DNA of 20,819 nucleotides from Sphingomonadales bacterium. Lineage in GTDB: Bacteria > Pseudomonadota > Alphaproteobacteria > Sphingomonadales > Sphingomonadaceae. The stretch spans positions 1 through 20,819 of the forward strand of contig JAIXPM010000009.1 of assembly GCA_027486275.1 (NCBI GenBank). Direction: 5' to 3'. The notes beneath the pieces were generated by a model. It made no database searches. It was given only the letters and a program-made list of their open reading frames with translations, and was not told where the DNA came from. Within the stretch, counting starts at the first letter, position 1. Every line of letters begins with the position of its first letter. The position numbers were made by a program, and so were the translations under genes. Of the stretch, positions 1 to 7,196 are shown piece after piece.

Positions 1-1004
1 GCCATGTCCTTCAACGACAGGGCCGGATCGTTGATCATCAGGGCGGCGCGGCTGCGGCGTTCGTCATCAATGATGGCCTGAAAACTGGTGCCGGCCGCTG
101 CCAGCAGTCGCCCCAGGCTGCGTTCCGACATGCCGTGCAGGCTGGCCACCTGCTTCAGTCGCGGTATCCGTCGTTCATTGGTGAGGATGGTGGCGACCCG
201 GCTGCGCATCCGTGCGATCTCGGATTGAAGCTGCTTGGCCGATTCCGTTGCCCGCAGCCGCTCCTGCGCCAACAGCCACATGCCGGCATCATGGCCGGGG
301 TTGGCTTGTTGCATCCAGTGGGTCGGTATGGTCAGCCGGTTCCAATCGGCATTCCAGATGATCTTGCTGGGCAGCCCGGCGGCGATCACATCCCCGCCGC
401 GATGGCGTGGCCAGTGCGCCTCGATCGTCAATGCCTGCTCCTGACCGGGAACGCTGGCATAGAGCGCCCGTGCGCTGGTCAGTGTGGCCACCAACCCGAT
501 AAAGGCCAGCAGGCTGCCGCTCAGATACTGGCTGCGAAACACCAGACGGCAGGTGTCGGGCCCTTCCTCCAGCAAGTAGCGGCCGTAAGGTGTGTTGCCA
601 TTGGCGGCGCGCGGCAGAAAACGGACAAAGTCTCCCAGTGTCGGCGCGTGCGCTTGTGCCATGAGGGTTACCGGCCCCAGCGACAGGAGTTGCCCCGCCG
701 CGATGCGGGAAAAAAGATCAACTGCGGCGTCGTTCTCGATGATGTTGGCGATCATCAGCAAATCGTCGGCCACGCTGATCCGGGTCGCCTGGGCAGCGTC
801 ATTGCGACTGCGGCCGGTTCCCGCGAGCAGCCAGTCGGGCCAGTCCAGCCAATGGCCGAACCAGGTCATTGCGGCCGGTGCCACCTCGGCATGGGCGAGC
901 GGACCCATCATGCGAATGGCATCATGCGCTTCGTTCAGGGCGCGCCCGGTGCTGCGAACCGGCGTGCTCCTGTCGAACACGGATTGGGATGGATCATTCG
1001 TCAT
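1..1004 (-). CDS. AraC-family transcriptional regulator, 3' end cut by the window edge
   Basis: Reading the minus strand from ATG at 1004 gives 334 uninterrupted codons to base 1. An in-frame TGA lies directly before the ATG, so the start cannot move upstream. Residues of about 45-230 resemble the AraC-type arabinose-binding/dimerisation domain (PF12625 type), with LLMIANIIEN and QLLSLGPVTLMMAQAHAPTL segments. The last ~55 residues form the first helix-turn-helix of an AraC domain (LKQVASLHGMSERSLGRLLA, then FQAIIDDERRSRAALMI), and the second helix-turn-helix begins at the edge (ALSLKDMA). The product should be a cytoplasmic DNA-binding regulator; its ligand cannot be told. It is divergent from the exported-protein block that starts at 1198, so it may regulate it, which is inference. 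The missing part is the final ~30-40 residues. Confidence 0.88.
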   Translation of the reverse strand, partial: MTNDPSQSVFDRSTPVRSTGRALNEAHDAIRMMGPLAHAEVAPAAMTWFGHWLDWPDWLLAGTGRSRNDAAQATRISVADDLLMIANIIENDAAVDLFSRIAAGQLLSLGPVTLMAQAHAPTLGDFVRFLPRAANGNTPYGRYLLEEGPDTCRLVFRSQYLSGSLLAFIGLVATLTSARALYASVPGQEQALTIEAHWPRHRGGDVIAAGLPSKIIWNADWNRLTIPTHWMQQANPGHDAGMWLLAQERLRATESAKQLQSEIARMRSRVATILTNERRIPRLKQVASLHGMSERSLGRLLAAAGTSFQAIIDDERRSRAALMINDPALSLKDM

Positions 1005-1197
1005 TCAATGGGCTCGACTGCTCTCAAAACAACCGGACAACGGCAAGCATTCAATCATATGCTGGCGTGAAATGCCGAATGATTGGCGTTAACTGAAGAT
1101 TGCTCGAAATGTCTTATATGCAAATAATCATGTATAAATTATTGAAGACTTGCAACAAGCAGGCACTGAAGGGCAACTGGTGGGGAAGGTTGAACAG
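1005..1197. promoter_or_regulatory. Divergent, AT-rich intergenic region between the AraC regulator and the PliG-like gene
   Basis: About 190 bp separates two divergent starts, so it must hold promoters for both. Bases 1085-1150 are strikingly AT-rich compared with the rest of the window and contain TATAAA (1133-1138). They also contain an inverted repeat, AATAAT (1123-1128) and ATTATT (1138-1143), with a 9-nt spacer. No -35/-10 pair with proper spacing was found, so exact promoters are not called. The repeat is a possible operator, but this rests only on position and symmetry. Confidence 0.4.
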
Positions 1198-1974
1198 ATG
1201 GCGAATTGCAGCCTGCATGGCATCCCGATGACAACGCGGGCGCTGATATGGCAACTCGGTCTGGCAACTGCGCTGGCGTCGGCAGGCGTTGCTGCGGCCC
1301 AGCAGACAGTCCCCGTGACGTTCGCGCGCGGGCAGAGTTCCGCCACCGTCACAGGCAGCATCACCGGCGATCAGGACCGTAACTACACGGTGGATGCCCG
1401 CGCCGGCCAGACGCTGACCGTTAGCCTGAAGGCGACCCGCGGCAGCGCCGAAATGAATGTGTGGGCACCGGGCGGCGACAGCGCGATGACTCTGGGCTCG
1501 GCCGATCCCTCTCGGTTCAGCGCGGTGTTGCCGGCCAATGGCCGCTATCGTGTGCAAGTCTATCAGATGCGCGCGTTTGCCCGGCGTGGCGCAACGGCGA
1601 GCTATGCGCTCACCATTGCCGTCACTGGGCGGTCCGGCGCGGCGGCGGGCCGGATGCCGGCGACCCGGCCCGGCGACGCCAAGGTGGCTGGTACCAACTA
1701 TAATGCCACGGCCGACGTTGACTGCGCGCTGGCGCCCGGCGCGCCGATGGGCCGTTGCCCGGCCGGCGTGATGCGCTTTGCCTCCGGCGAGGCCACGGTG
1801 GAGATCAGGCTGCCCAGCGGGCAGATGCGCCATATCTATTTCAAGGCCGGGCGCCCGACCGGCCACGATGTCTACAAGGCCGCCTTTTCGGCGCGGCGCC
1901 AAGGTGATCTGAACATCATCCGGGTGGGGGCGGAAACTTATCGGATTGTCGATGCTTTTGTGGTGGGCGGCTGA
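1198..1974 (+). CDS. Exported protein with PliG-type (g-type lysozyme inhibitor-like) domain
   Basis: The product is 258 residues. ATG 1198 is preferred because GGAAGG (1184-1189) lies 8 nt upstream; ATG 1228 is an alternative that leaves a shorter signal-peptide n-region. A hydrophobic stretch ends in AAAQQ (signal peptide, Sec type). The first half has the pattern of the PliG family: VTFARGQSSATVTGSI, then YTVDARAGQTLTVSLKA, then NGRYRVQVYQMRAFARRG and an ASYALTIAV strand. PliG proteins are periplasmic inhibitors of goose-type lysozyme. The C-terminal ~85 residues (DCALAPGAPMGRCPAGVMRF to the end) form a second module with a Cys pair, found after such domains but without a known function. 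Lysozyme inhibition is inferred from family resemblance only; the same fold could serve another envelope role. Confidence 0.75.
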   Translation: MANCSLHGIPMTTRALIWQLGLATALASAGVAAAQQTVPVTFARGQSSATVTGSITGDQDRNYTVDARAGQTLTVSLKATRGSAEMNVWAPGGDSAMTLGSADPSRFSAVLPANGRYRVQVYQMRAFARRGATASYALTIAVTGRSGAAAGRMPATRPGDAKVAGTNYNATADVDCALAPGAPMGRCPAGVMRFASGEATVEIRLPSGQMRHIYFKAGRPTGHDVYKAAFSARRQGDLNIIRVGAETYRIVDAFVVGG

Positions 1975-2005
1975 TCGACGCCATTGCTGAAGGGACGGGG
2001 GAGCC

Positions 2006-2533
2006 ATGGACAGGATCATCGGAGCAGCAGTCACGGCGGCGCTGCTGATGGCGGCTGCGCCAGCAGCGGCCGGCACGGCCAGCGCGGCGCAGAATGCCTG
2101 CAAGGCCAGGCTGCAGGGCCAGTTTTCCGCCACCGCCAGCAACGTGGTGACCAGCAATCGCGGATCAGACCGCTGGGAAGTGAGCGGCACCGCCTCGCGC
2201 AAGGGCGAGCGCGGGCATTTCGACTGCTGGGTGACGGGCTATAATGTCACCAACATCGAAACCAGCGGCTGGGAAAAGCGCAAGACCGACGGTGCTGCTG
2301 TTGCGGTGGGCGCGGTTGCACTGGCCGCCATCATTGCTGCGGCTTCCTCAAAACGGCGCAACCATGAATATGACCGCAATGAATACAACGATGGCTGGAA
2401 CAACAATAGCTCTTACGACGACAGCTATGCGCCGGCCGGCGGTGTGATCTGCTATCGCAACCAGCGCGCCTGCTACAACGAGTGGAATCACAGCTACAAC
2501 TCGCGCTGGTCGCAGCGCGAATTCGGCTATTGA
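2006..2533 (+). CDS. Small secreted protein with an Ala-rich hydrophobic helix and Tyr/Asn-rich tail
   Basis: This is 175 residues, with a purine-rich ribosome-binding stretch (GGGACGGGGGA) 4-5 nt before ATG 2006. I do not recognise the family. Residues 1-28 form a signal peptide. Residues 30-85 are a small domain with C32 and C74 and a WEVSGTASRKG/HFDCWVTGYNV pattern. Residues 96-114 form an Ala/Val/Ile-rich helix long enough to span or sit in a membrane (AVAVGAVALAAIIAAA), followed by a basic SKRR. The last 55 residues are hydrophilic and rich in Tyr, Asn, Ser and Asp, with a second Cys pair (C149, C156). The order of parts is the same as in the 293-residue protein at 7197. It is co-directional with its neighbours, 31 bp after the PliG-like gene and 13 bp before the next, so probably in one operon. 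Confidence 0.72.
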   Translation: MDRIIGAAVTAALLMAAAPAAAGTASAAQNACKARLQGQFSATASNVVTSNRGSDRWEVSGTASRKGERGHFDCWVTGYNVTNIETSGWEKRKTDGAAVAVGAVALAAIIAAASSKRRNHEYDRNEYNDGWNNNSSYDDSYAPAGGVICYRNQRACYNEWNHSYNSRWSQREFGY

Positions 2534-2546
2534 GGGGAGAACGGAC

Positions 2547-3038
2547 ATGAAGCGTCTGCCCATCCTTGCCGCCGCCGCCCTCGCCAGCCTTGGTGCGGCA
2601 CCGATCAATGCCCAGATGGCCGCGCCGCCAGCGCCGGCCACGCCATCGCCGGACTCGCCGGAACTGCGCGCGGCCAAGCAGGAAGGCGCCAAGCGGATGA
2701 TCACCGTCATGCGCAAGACCTGGAGCGATCCCGAAATCGGCCGCATCCTCTATATCGGCTGGTACTCGGCCGCCGCCACCATTTGCGATGATCTTGAAGT
2801 CGATCAGGCCAAACTGGGCAAGGCGCTGGCCGGCGTACTCGGCCCGGATATCGAGAAGGCCAGCGCCGACAAGGCCCAGCATCTCGCCTCCATGCTCAGC
2901 CTGCATGTTGGCATGGCCACCGGCTATGTGATGGCCAGCCATGTGCAGGATGGTGATCGCGTCTGCGCGCAGGGGCGTGAAGCGATGAAGGACATGCCCG
3001 CGGACAAGCATCTGTTCCGGGTGTCCAAGGCCCAATGA
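2547..3038 (+). CDS. Secreted hypothetical protein, 163 residues
   Basis: The start at 2547 follows a good ribosome-binding site (GAGGGGAGA) and lies only 13 bp after the preceding stop. Residues 1-22 are a classic signal peptide (MKRLPILAAAALASLGAAP, cut near INAQ). A Pro/Ala-rich linker follows (~23-40), then a mostly helical domain containing two cysteines, in AAATICDDLEVD and DGDRVCAQGREA, that could form a disulfide in the periplasm. I do not recognise a named family and assign no function. A strong GC hairpin lies 8 nt after the stop, so the first three exported-protein genes may end here as a transcript unit. Confidence 0.7.
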   Translation: MKRLPILAAAALASLGAAPINAQMAAPPAPATPSPDSPELRAAKQEGAKRMITVMRKTWSDPEIGRILYIGWYSAAATICDDLEVDQAKLGKALAGVLGPDIEKASADKAQHLASMLSLHVGMATGYVMASHVQDGDRVCAQGREAMKDMPADKHLFRVSKAQ

Positions 3039-3045
3039 TCCCCCA

Positions 3046-3080
3046 GGGGCGCCGGGGGCTCCCTCCCGCTCCGGCGCCCC
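3046..3080 (+). terminator. Strong GC-rich hairpin, terminator or attenuator candidate
   Basis: GGGGCGCCGG (3046-3055) and CCGGCGCCCC (3071-3080) are perfect 10-bp inverted repeats with a 15-nt loop. The stem can extend by a G-U and a G-C pair. It sits 8 nt after the stop of the 163-residue gene and 50 bp before the M13 peptidase start. It lacks a run of T after the stem, so it may need Rho, stabilise the upstream mRNA end, or only partly separate the two genes. Confidence 0.5.
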
Positions 3081-3130
3081 GTCCTGCTGTCGGCCTGTTC
3101 CGCCGGCCGACCCTGCCATGGAGATTGGTG

Positions 3131-5188
3131 ATGACGATGAAACTGCGGACGCTGCTGCTGGTGGTCAGCACACTGGCGCTGCCCGCCGGGACGCTGGCCC
3201 AGACGGTGGTTGGCAACGGGCAGGGCAAGGCGCAAATTGGCGTTTGGGGCGTTGAAACGGCCGATATTTCGAAAAGCGTGCGGCCTGGCGATGACTTCTA
3301 CCGCCATGTCAACGAAGGCTGGTTGAAGACCGCCAAAATGTTGCCCGGCATCCCGTTCATGGATGGCTTCGTGGAAGCCTATCTGGCCACCGAACAACGG
3401 GTGGGCGGCATCATCCAGCAGTCGCGCGAAACCACCGATGCGCCGGGCAGCCCGGAACAGATGATCGGCGATTTTCACCGCTCCCACGCCAATACCGAAC
3501 GCCGCAACGCGCTCGGCATCACGCCGATTGCCAGCACGCTGTCGATCATATCCGGCACCACCGATCGCAACGACATCGCCAAGTTGATGGCAATGCCGTG
3601 GATGGATGGCCCCATCGGCGGCGGCGTGACGTCCGACGCAGACAATCCGCGGCGCCAGATTGCCGCTGTCGGGGCCGGTGGCCTCACCATGCCGTCGCGC
3701 GACTATTATCTGGCCGATGCCGAGCCCTATATCGGGCACCGCAAGGCGCTGCAGGCCTATATGGCGGACTGTTTCCGCCGCGCCGGCATCCCCGATGCGG
3801 ACGCGCGCGCCGCCAGGGTCATGGCCCTGGAACTGGAGATTGCCAAGCGCCAGTGGGGCCTTGCCGAACGCCGCGACGTGGTGCGCATGAACAACGTGAT
3901 GAGCCCGGAACAACTGGCAGCCTATGCGCCGGGCTTCCCCTGGTCCGCCTTCCTGGCCGAACAGGGCTTCACCGGGCAATCCCGGATCAAGGTGACGACC
4001 GACACCGCCGTGCGCGAGCTGGCCGCGCTGTTCGCGGCCACGCCGGTGGCGGACCTTCAGTCCTTCATGCTGTTCAAGACACTGGATGGCTGGGCGGATT
4101 CGCTGTCCGAACCCTGGGTGCAGGCGCATTTCGATTTCCACAACAAGCGCCTCAACGACACGCCGCAGCGCCGCGCGCCTGAGTTCGAGAGCATCACGTC
4201 GGTGAACGCGGCGATGGGCGAGGAGATCGGCCGCATCTATGTCGCGCAATATTTCGGCGCGTCGGACAAGGCCAAGGTGGAGGAAATGGTGGGCTATCTG
4301 CGCGCCACCTATCGCGACCGCATCACCCAGCTGGACTGGATGGACGCCGCCACCAAGGCCGAAGCGCTGAAAAAGCTCGAGAAGATCACCACCCACATCG
4401 GCTATCCCGACAAATGGCATGACCGTTCCAACGTGCGCATCACCGCCGATGATTTCGTTGGCAACCAGAACCGCCTGATGAACTGGAAGAAGGCCGATGG
4501 TCTGAAGAAATTGGCCGAAGGCACCCGCGACTGGGAATTTCCCTATTCCCCGCAGGAAGTGAATGCCGGTTACAGCCCCGGCACCAACAGCATGACCTAT
4601 CCGGCCGGCATTTTGCAGCCGCCGTTCTTTGATCCCAAGGCTGATCCGGCGGTGAACTTCGGCTCGATCGCCGCCGTAATCGGGCATGAAATCGGCCATG
4701 GCTTTGACGATCAGGGCAGCCGTTCCGATGGCGATGGCAAGCTGCGCGACTGGTGGAGCGCGGCCAGCCGCGCTGAATTTGAAAAGCGCACCGCCGGGCT
4801 GGTGGAGCAGTTCAATGGCTATGATGCGCTGCCCGGCCTGAAGATCAACGGCCGCCAGAATTTGGGTGAGAATATCGGCGATCTGGGCGGCTTGACGGTC
4901 GCCTACGCTGCCTATCAGACCTTTGTGAAGGAGAAGCAGGGCGGCAAGGCGCCAGTGATCGACGGCTATACCGGCGATCAGCGCTTTTTCCTCGCCTGGG
5001 CGCAGGTGTGGCGCAACATCACTGCCGAAGGCGAGACACGGCGGCGCACCCTGTCTGATCCGCACAGCCCCGGCGAGTTTCGCGTCAACGGCGTCGTGCG
5101 CAATGTTGATGCCTGGTACAAGGCGTTCAACGTGAAGCCCGGCGACAAGCTGTATCTGCCGCCCGAAAAGCGGGTGAAGATCTGGTGA
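3131..5188 (+). CDS. M13-family (neprilysin/PepO-like) zinc metallopeptidase, exported
   Basis: The product is 685 residues, a normal length for the family. ATG 3131 was chosen because GGAG (3120-3123) lies 7 nt upstream and it begins directly at a signal peptide (MTMKLRTLLLVVSTLALP, cut near LAQT). The reading frame stays open upstream, but that part is Pro/Arg-rich and not signal-like. The N-terminal M13 domain begins with VRPGDDFYRHVNEGWL. The catalytic half has the HExxH zinc site GHEIGHGFDD (H519, E520, H523), the third ligand in ENIGDLGG (E580, D584), the YPAGILQPPFFDP segment before it, and WAQVWRN near the end. The protein ends VKIW, lacking the Cys of the CxxW ending seen in eukaryotic members, as in many bacterial enzymes. 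It should cut peptides in the periplasm; the natural substrate is unknown. Confidence 0.95.
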   Translation: MTMKLRTLLLVVSTLALPAGTLAQTVVGNGQGKAQIGVWGVETADISKSVRPGDDFYRHVNEGWLKTAKMLPGIPFMDGFVEAYLATEQRVGGIIQQSRETTDAPGSPEQMIGDFHRSHANTERRNALGITPIASTLSIISGTTDRNDIAKLMAMPWMDGPIGGGVTSDADNPRRQIAAVGAGGLTMPSRDYYLADAEPYIGHRKALQAYMADCFRRAGIPDADARAARVMALELEIAKRQWGLAERRDVVRMNNVMSPEQLAAYAPGFPWSAFLAEQGFTGQSRIKVTTDTAVRELAALFAATPVADLQSFMLFKTLDGWADSLSEPWVQAHFDFHNKRLNDTPQRRAPEFESITSVNAAMGEEIGRIYVAQYFGASDKAKVEEMVGYLRATYRDRITQLDWMDAATKAEALKKLEKITTHIGYPDKWHDRSNVRITADDFVGNQNRLMNWKKADGLKKLAEGTRDWEFPYSPQEVNAGYSPGTNSMTYPAGILQPPFFDPKADPAVNFGSIAAVIGHEIGHGFDDQGSRSDGDGKLRDWWSAASRAEFEKRTAGLVEQFNGYDALPGLKINGRQNLGENIGDLGGLTVAYAAYQTFVKEKQGGKAPVIDGYTGDQRFFLAWAQVWRNITAEGETRRRTLSDPHSPGEFRVNGVVRNVDAWYKAFNVKPGDKLYLPPEKRVKIW

Positions 5189-5216
5189 GCATCCGTCCAG
5201 CGTGAGAGTTTTCAAC

Positions 5217-6095
5217 ATGGCCGAGTTGAACACGCTGCCCGCGACGTCGCCGCCAGCTTGGCTGCGCGTCGTTCAGCATCCACTGGCCCGGCTGCTGTTG
5301 CTGGGTGGTCCCCTGTTCCTCATGATGGCGACGTCCAATGGCTTTCTGGAACAGTTTGCCGGGCAGCCTCTCCTGCGCCTTGCCACGGTGGTCGGCATGA
5401 TCATCCTGGCCGTTGCAGTCTATGTGGGCTTTGTGCGTTTCGTTGAGCGCCGGCCGGTCAGCGAACTGGCGCCGGCCCCGGTGGTGACGGAACTTGGCAT
5501 CGGGCTGCTGATCGGCAGCGGACTTTATGCCGGTTGTGTGGGCATATTGATGGTGCTGGGCATGTATCGCATCGATGGGTTCAATTCGGTGTCGACCATG
5601 GTGCCCGAAATTGCCGGTGCACTGAGCAGCGGCTTCCTCGAGGAACTGGTGTTTCGCGCCGTGCTGTTCCGCATCGTGGAGGAATGGCTGGGCAGTTGGA
5701 TTTCCCTGCTCGTCTCCTCCTTCGTGTTCGGCTTCCTGCACCTCCTCAATCCAGAGGCCACCATTGTCGGTGCCATCTTCATCACGGTCGAAGCGGGCAT
5801 CTTGCTGGCCGCAGCCTATATGGTCACCCGCCGGTTGTGGTTGAGCATCGGTTTCCACATGGCGTGGAATTACACCCAGTCCGCCGTCTTCTCGGGTATC
5901 GTATCGGGAAATGCGCCCGCACCCGGGCTGATCCGCCCGACAATCCAGGGCCCCGACCTGCTGACCGGCGGCCAGTTCGGCATCGAAGCCTCGCTGACAG
6001 CGTTTGTGCTCTGCACGGCAACCGGCATTGTCCTGTTTGTCATGGCGCAGCGTCGCGGGCGCGTCGTGTCGGCACCTTGGCAGCGCCGTTCGTGA
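5217..6095 (+). CDS. CPBP-family intramembrane metalloprotease
   Basis: The product is 292 residues from ATG 5217; GAGAG lies just upstream. An in-frame GTG at 5202 would add five residues but has no ribosome-binding site. Several hydrophobic segments mark a polytopic inner-membrane protein. The Abi/CPBP (PF02517, Rce1-like) motifs are all present: EExxxR as EELVFR (E142, E143, R147), FxxxH as FGFLH (H175), and HxxxN as HMAWN (H214, N218). Family members are glutamate-dependent membrane proteases acting in CAAX-type processing, bacteriocin immunity or regulated proteolysis. Which role applies here cannot be told. Its stop codon overlaps the start of the next gene (TGATG), so the two are translated together. 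Confidence 0.92.
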   Translation: MAELNTLPATSPPAWLRVVQHPLARLLLLGGPLFLMMATSNGFLEQFAGQPLLRLATVVGMIILAVAVYVGFVRFVERRPVSELAPAPVVTELGIGLLIGSGLYAGCVGILMVLGMYRIDGFNSVSTMVPEIAGALSSGFLEELVFRAVLFRIVEEWLGSWISLLVSSFVFGFLHLLNPEATIVGAIFITVEAGILLAAAYMVTRRLWLSIGFHMAWNYTQSAVFSGIVSGNAPAPGLIRPTIQGPDLLTGGQFGIEASLTAFVLCTATGIVLFVMAQRRGRVVSAPWQRRS

Positions 6096-6640
6096 TGCTG
6101 CCCGCGTTGCTCGCCATGCTGCTGTGGCAGGGGGCGCCGCCACCGCCGGCTGCCGTGCCGCCGCCGGTGGAGCAGAGCAGCGCCGATTGCGCGCGGCCGA
6201 CCTATGCCAGTGACCATCTTGTGTGCGGCAATGCTGATCTCAGGCGGCTGGATGGGGAACTGGTGACGCTGCTTGCAGCGGGGCCAACACCAGCCGGACC
6301 CTGGATCGAGCCACAGGCCGACTGGTTCCGGCGCAGCCGCACCTGTGCCTTTTCCGCCCGTCATGCCGCCTGCCTGGATGCCGCCTATCGGGAACGCATC
6401 GGCCTGCTGCGGGCTGCCCGCCGCCCGCCAACTGCCGATCTCGCCTGCCGCCCGGCCAGCCTGAAGGCAGCCATGCAACCCGAAGGCCTGTTGATCGTGG
6501 ACGGCGCCAATCTGGCGGGCATTGCCACTCGCGCAACCGATGGCTGGCAGCCGTTTCTGGAACTGCGGGCGGGCAAGCGCGATGACCGCGTGCACGATCG
6601 GCAGGGCAGATTGGTTGCACGCTGTGCAAAGTCGAGCTGA
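6095..6640 (+). CDS. Exported LprI/DUF1311-like four-cysteine protein
   Basis: The product is 181 residues. ATG 6095 shares one base with the CPBP stop, and no separate ribosome-binding site is visible, so translation is probably by coupling. The N-terminus is hydrophobic and then Pro-rich (signal-like, MLPALLAMLLW). Residues 32-105 match the LprI N-terminal/DUF1311 pattern: C32 and C44 around an ASDHLVCGNADLRRLD segment, then W77 in QADWFRRSRTC and C84/C93, ending in YRERIGLL. The four Cys probably form two disulfides in the periplasm. The last 75 residues have two more Cys and no recognised domain. In Mycobacterium tuberculosis an LprI protein inhibits lysozyme; applying that here is inference, since DUF1311 proteins are very diverse. 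Confidence 0.7.
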   Translation: MLPALLAMLLWQGAPPPPAAVPPPVEQSSADCARPTYASDHLVCGNADLRRLDGELVTLLAAGPTPAGPWIEPQADWFRRSRTCAFSARHAACLDAAYRERIGLLRAARRPPTADLACRPASLKAAMQPEGLLIVDGANLAGIATRATDGWQPFLELRAGKRDDRVHDRQGRLVARCAKSS

Positions 6641-6775
6641 TTTCCAGATGGGTACGGCAATGATCACCCAATCGCCGCACGGTGTGGCGGGATTTGCCCA
6701 ATTGTTGGCGGCAAACGACCTCGCTTGTTGGAGACCATCTCCATATCCTGAGAACGCATTTATTGGGGGTCTTGC

Positions 6776-7177
6776 ATGTTGAACAAGGGCATTCCGGCCA
6801 TTCTGCTCTGTTTCGCCTTGGCGGCCTGCAGCCCGACACCCACCGCGCCTGCAAAGCCCGAAAGCCAGCAGGACACGAGTGAACCGCAAGCGCCTGCGCA
6901 GAGCGCATTTGTCTGGACATCCGCCTTCAACGTGATGGGGGATGGCTATCCCAAGGCCGGCGACCCGTGCCGCCGGCTTGGCGAAAGCACCGTCACCGTC
7001 AATTACCTGGACGATAGTGCCTTCCTGGTCGGCTGCCCGGGCAGTGCCACTGATGAGGCCGCCGCAGCGCTGGTTGCCGCCGGCGGCCGCGTGGCCGGCA
7101 CAGCCGAAGGTGTGACAATGATTTCCATCCCGCAAGGCGACGCCAATGCCGGGATGACGCAAACCACAAAGCAATGA
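6776..7177 (+). CDS. Small lipoprotein, 133 residues
   Basis: ATG 6776 follows a G-rich ribosome-binding stretch (GGGGG, 6764-6768 region). The N-terminus is a type II signal peptide with lipobox LAAC (Cys18) followed by Ser19, which predicts outer-membrane sorting. A low-complexity Pro/Glu/Gln linker (residues 20-42) leads to a compact domain with GDPCRRLGESTVTVNYLDD and AFLVGCPG, so two Cys could pair. The end (VAGTAEGVTMISIPQG) looks like beta strands. I do not know a named family. A 135-bp gap precedes the gene, with a short inverted repeat GGAGA-CCA-TCTCC at 6730-6742, so it may have its own promoter. It is 19 bp before the next gene. Confidence 0.75.
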   Translation: MLNKGIPAILLCFALAACSPTPTAPAKPESQQDTSEPQAPAQSAFVWTSAFNVMGDGYPKAGDPCRRLGESTVTVNYLDDSAFLVGCPGSATDEAAAALVAAGGRVAGTAEGVTMISIPQGDANAGMTQTTKQ

Positions 7178-7196
7178 CGCCAGGGGGGGAATCAGC

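Noticed and set aside
135..1070. A 311-codon plus-strand frame at the left edge
   Set aside because: The minus strand encodes an AraC-family protein with its dimerisation and helix-turn-helix regions through this stretch; the plus-strand product has no recognisable features.
2924..5233. A 769-codon open frame on the minus strand opposite the M13 peptidase
   Set aside because: It is a GC-rich shadow. The plus strand carries a full M13 enzyme with all motifs, and the minus-strand product is His/Gly/Arg-rich with no family pattern or ribosome-binding site.
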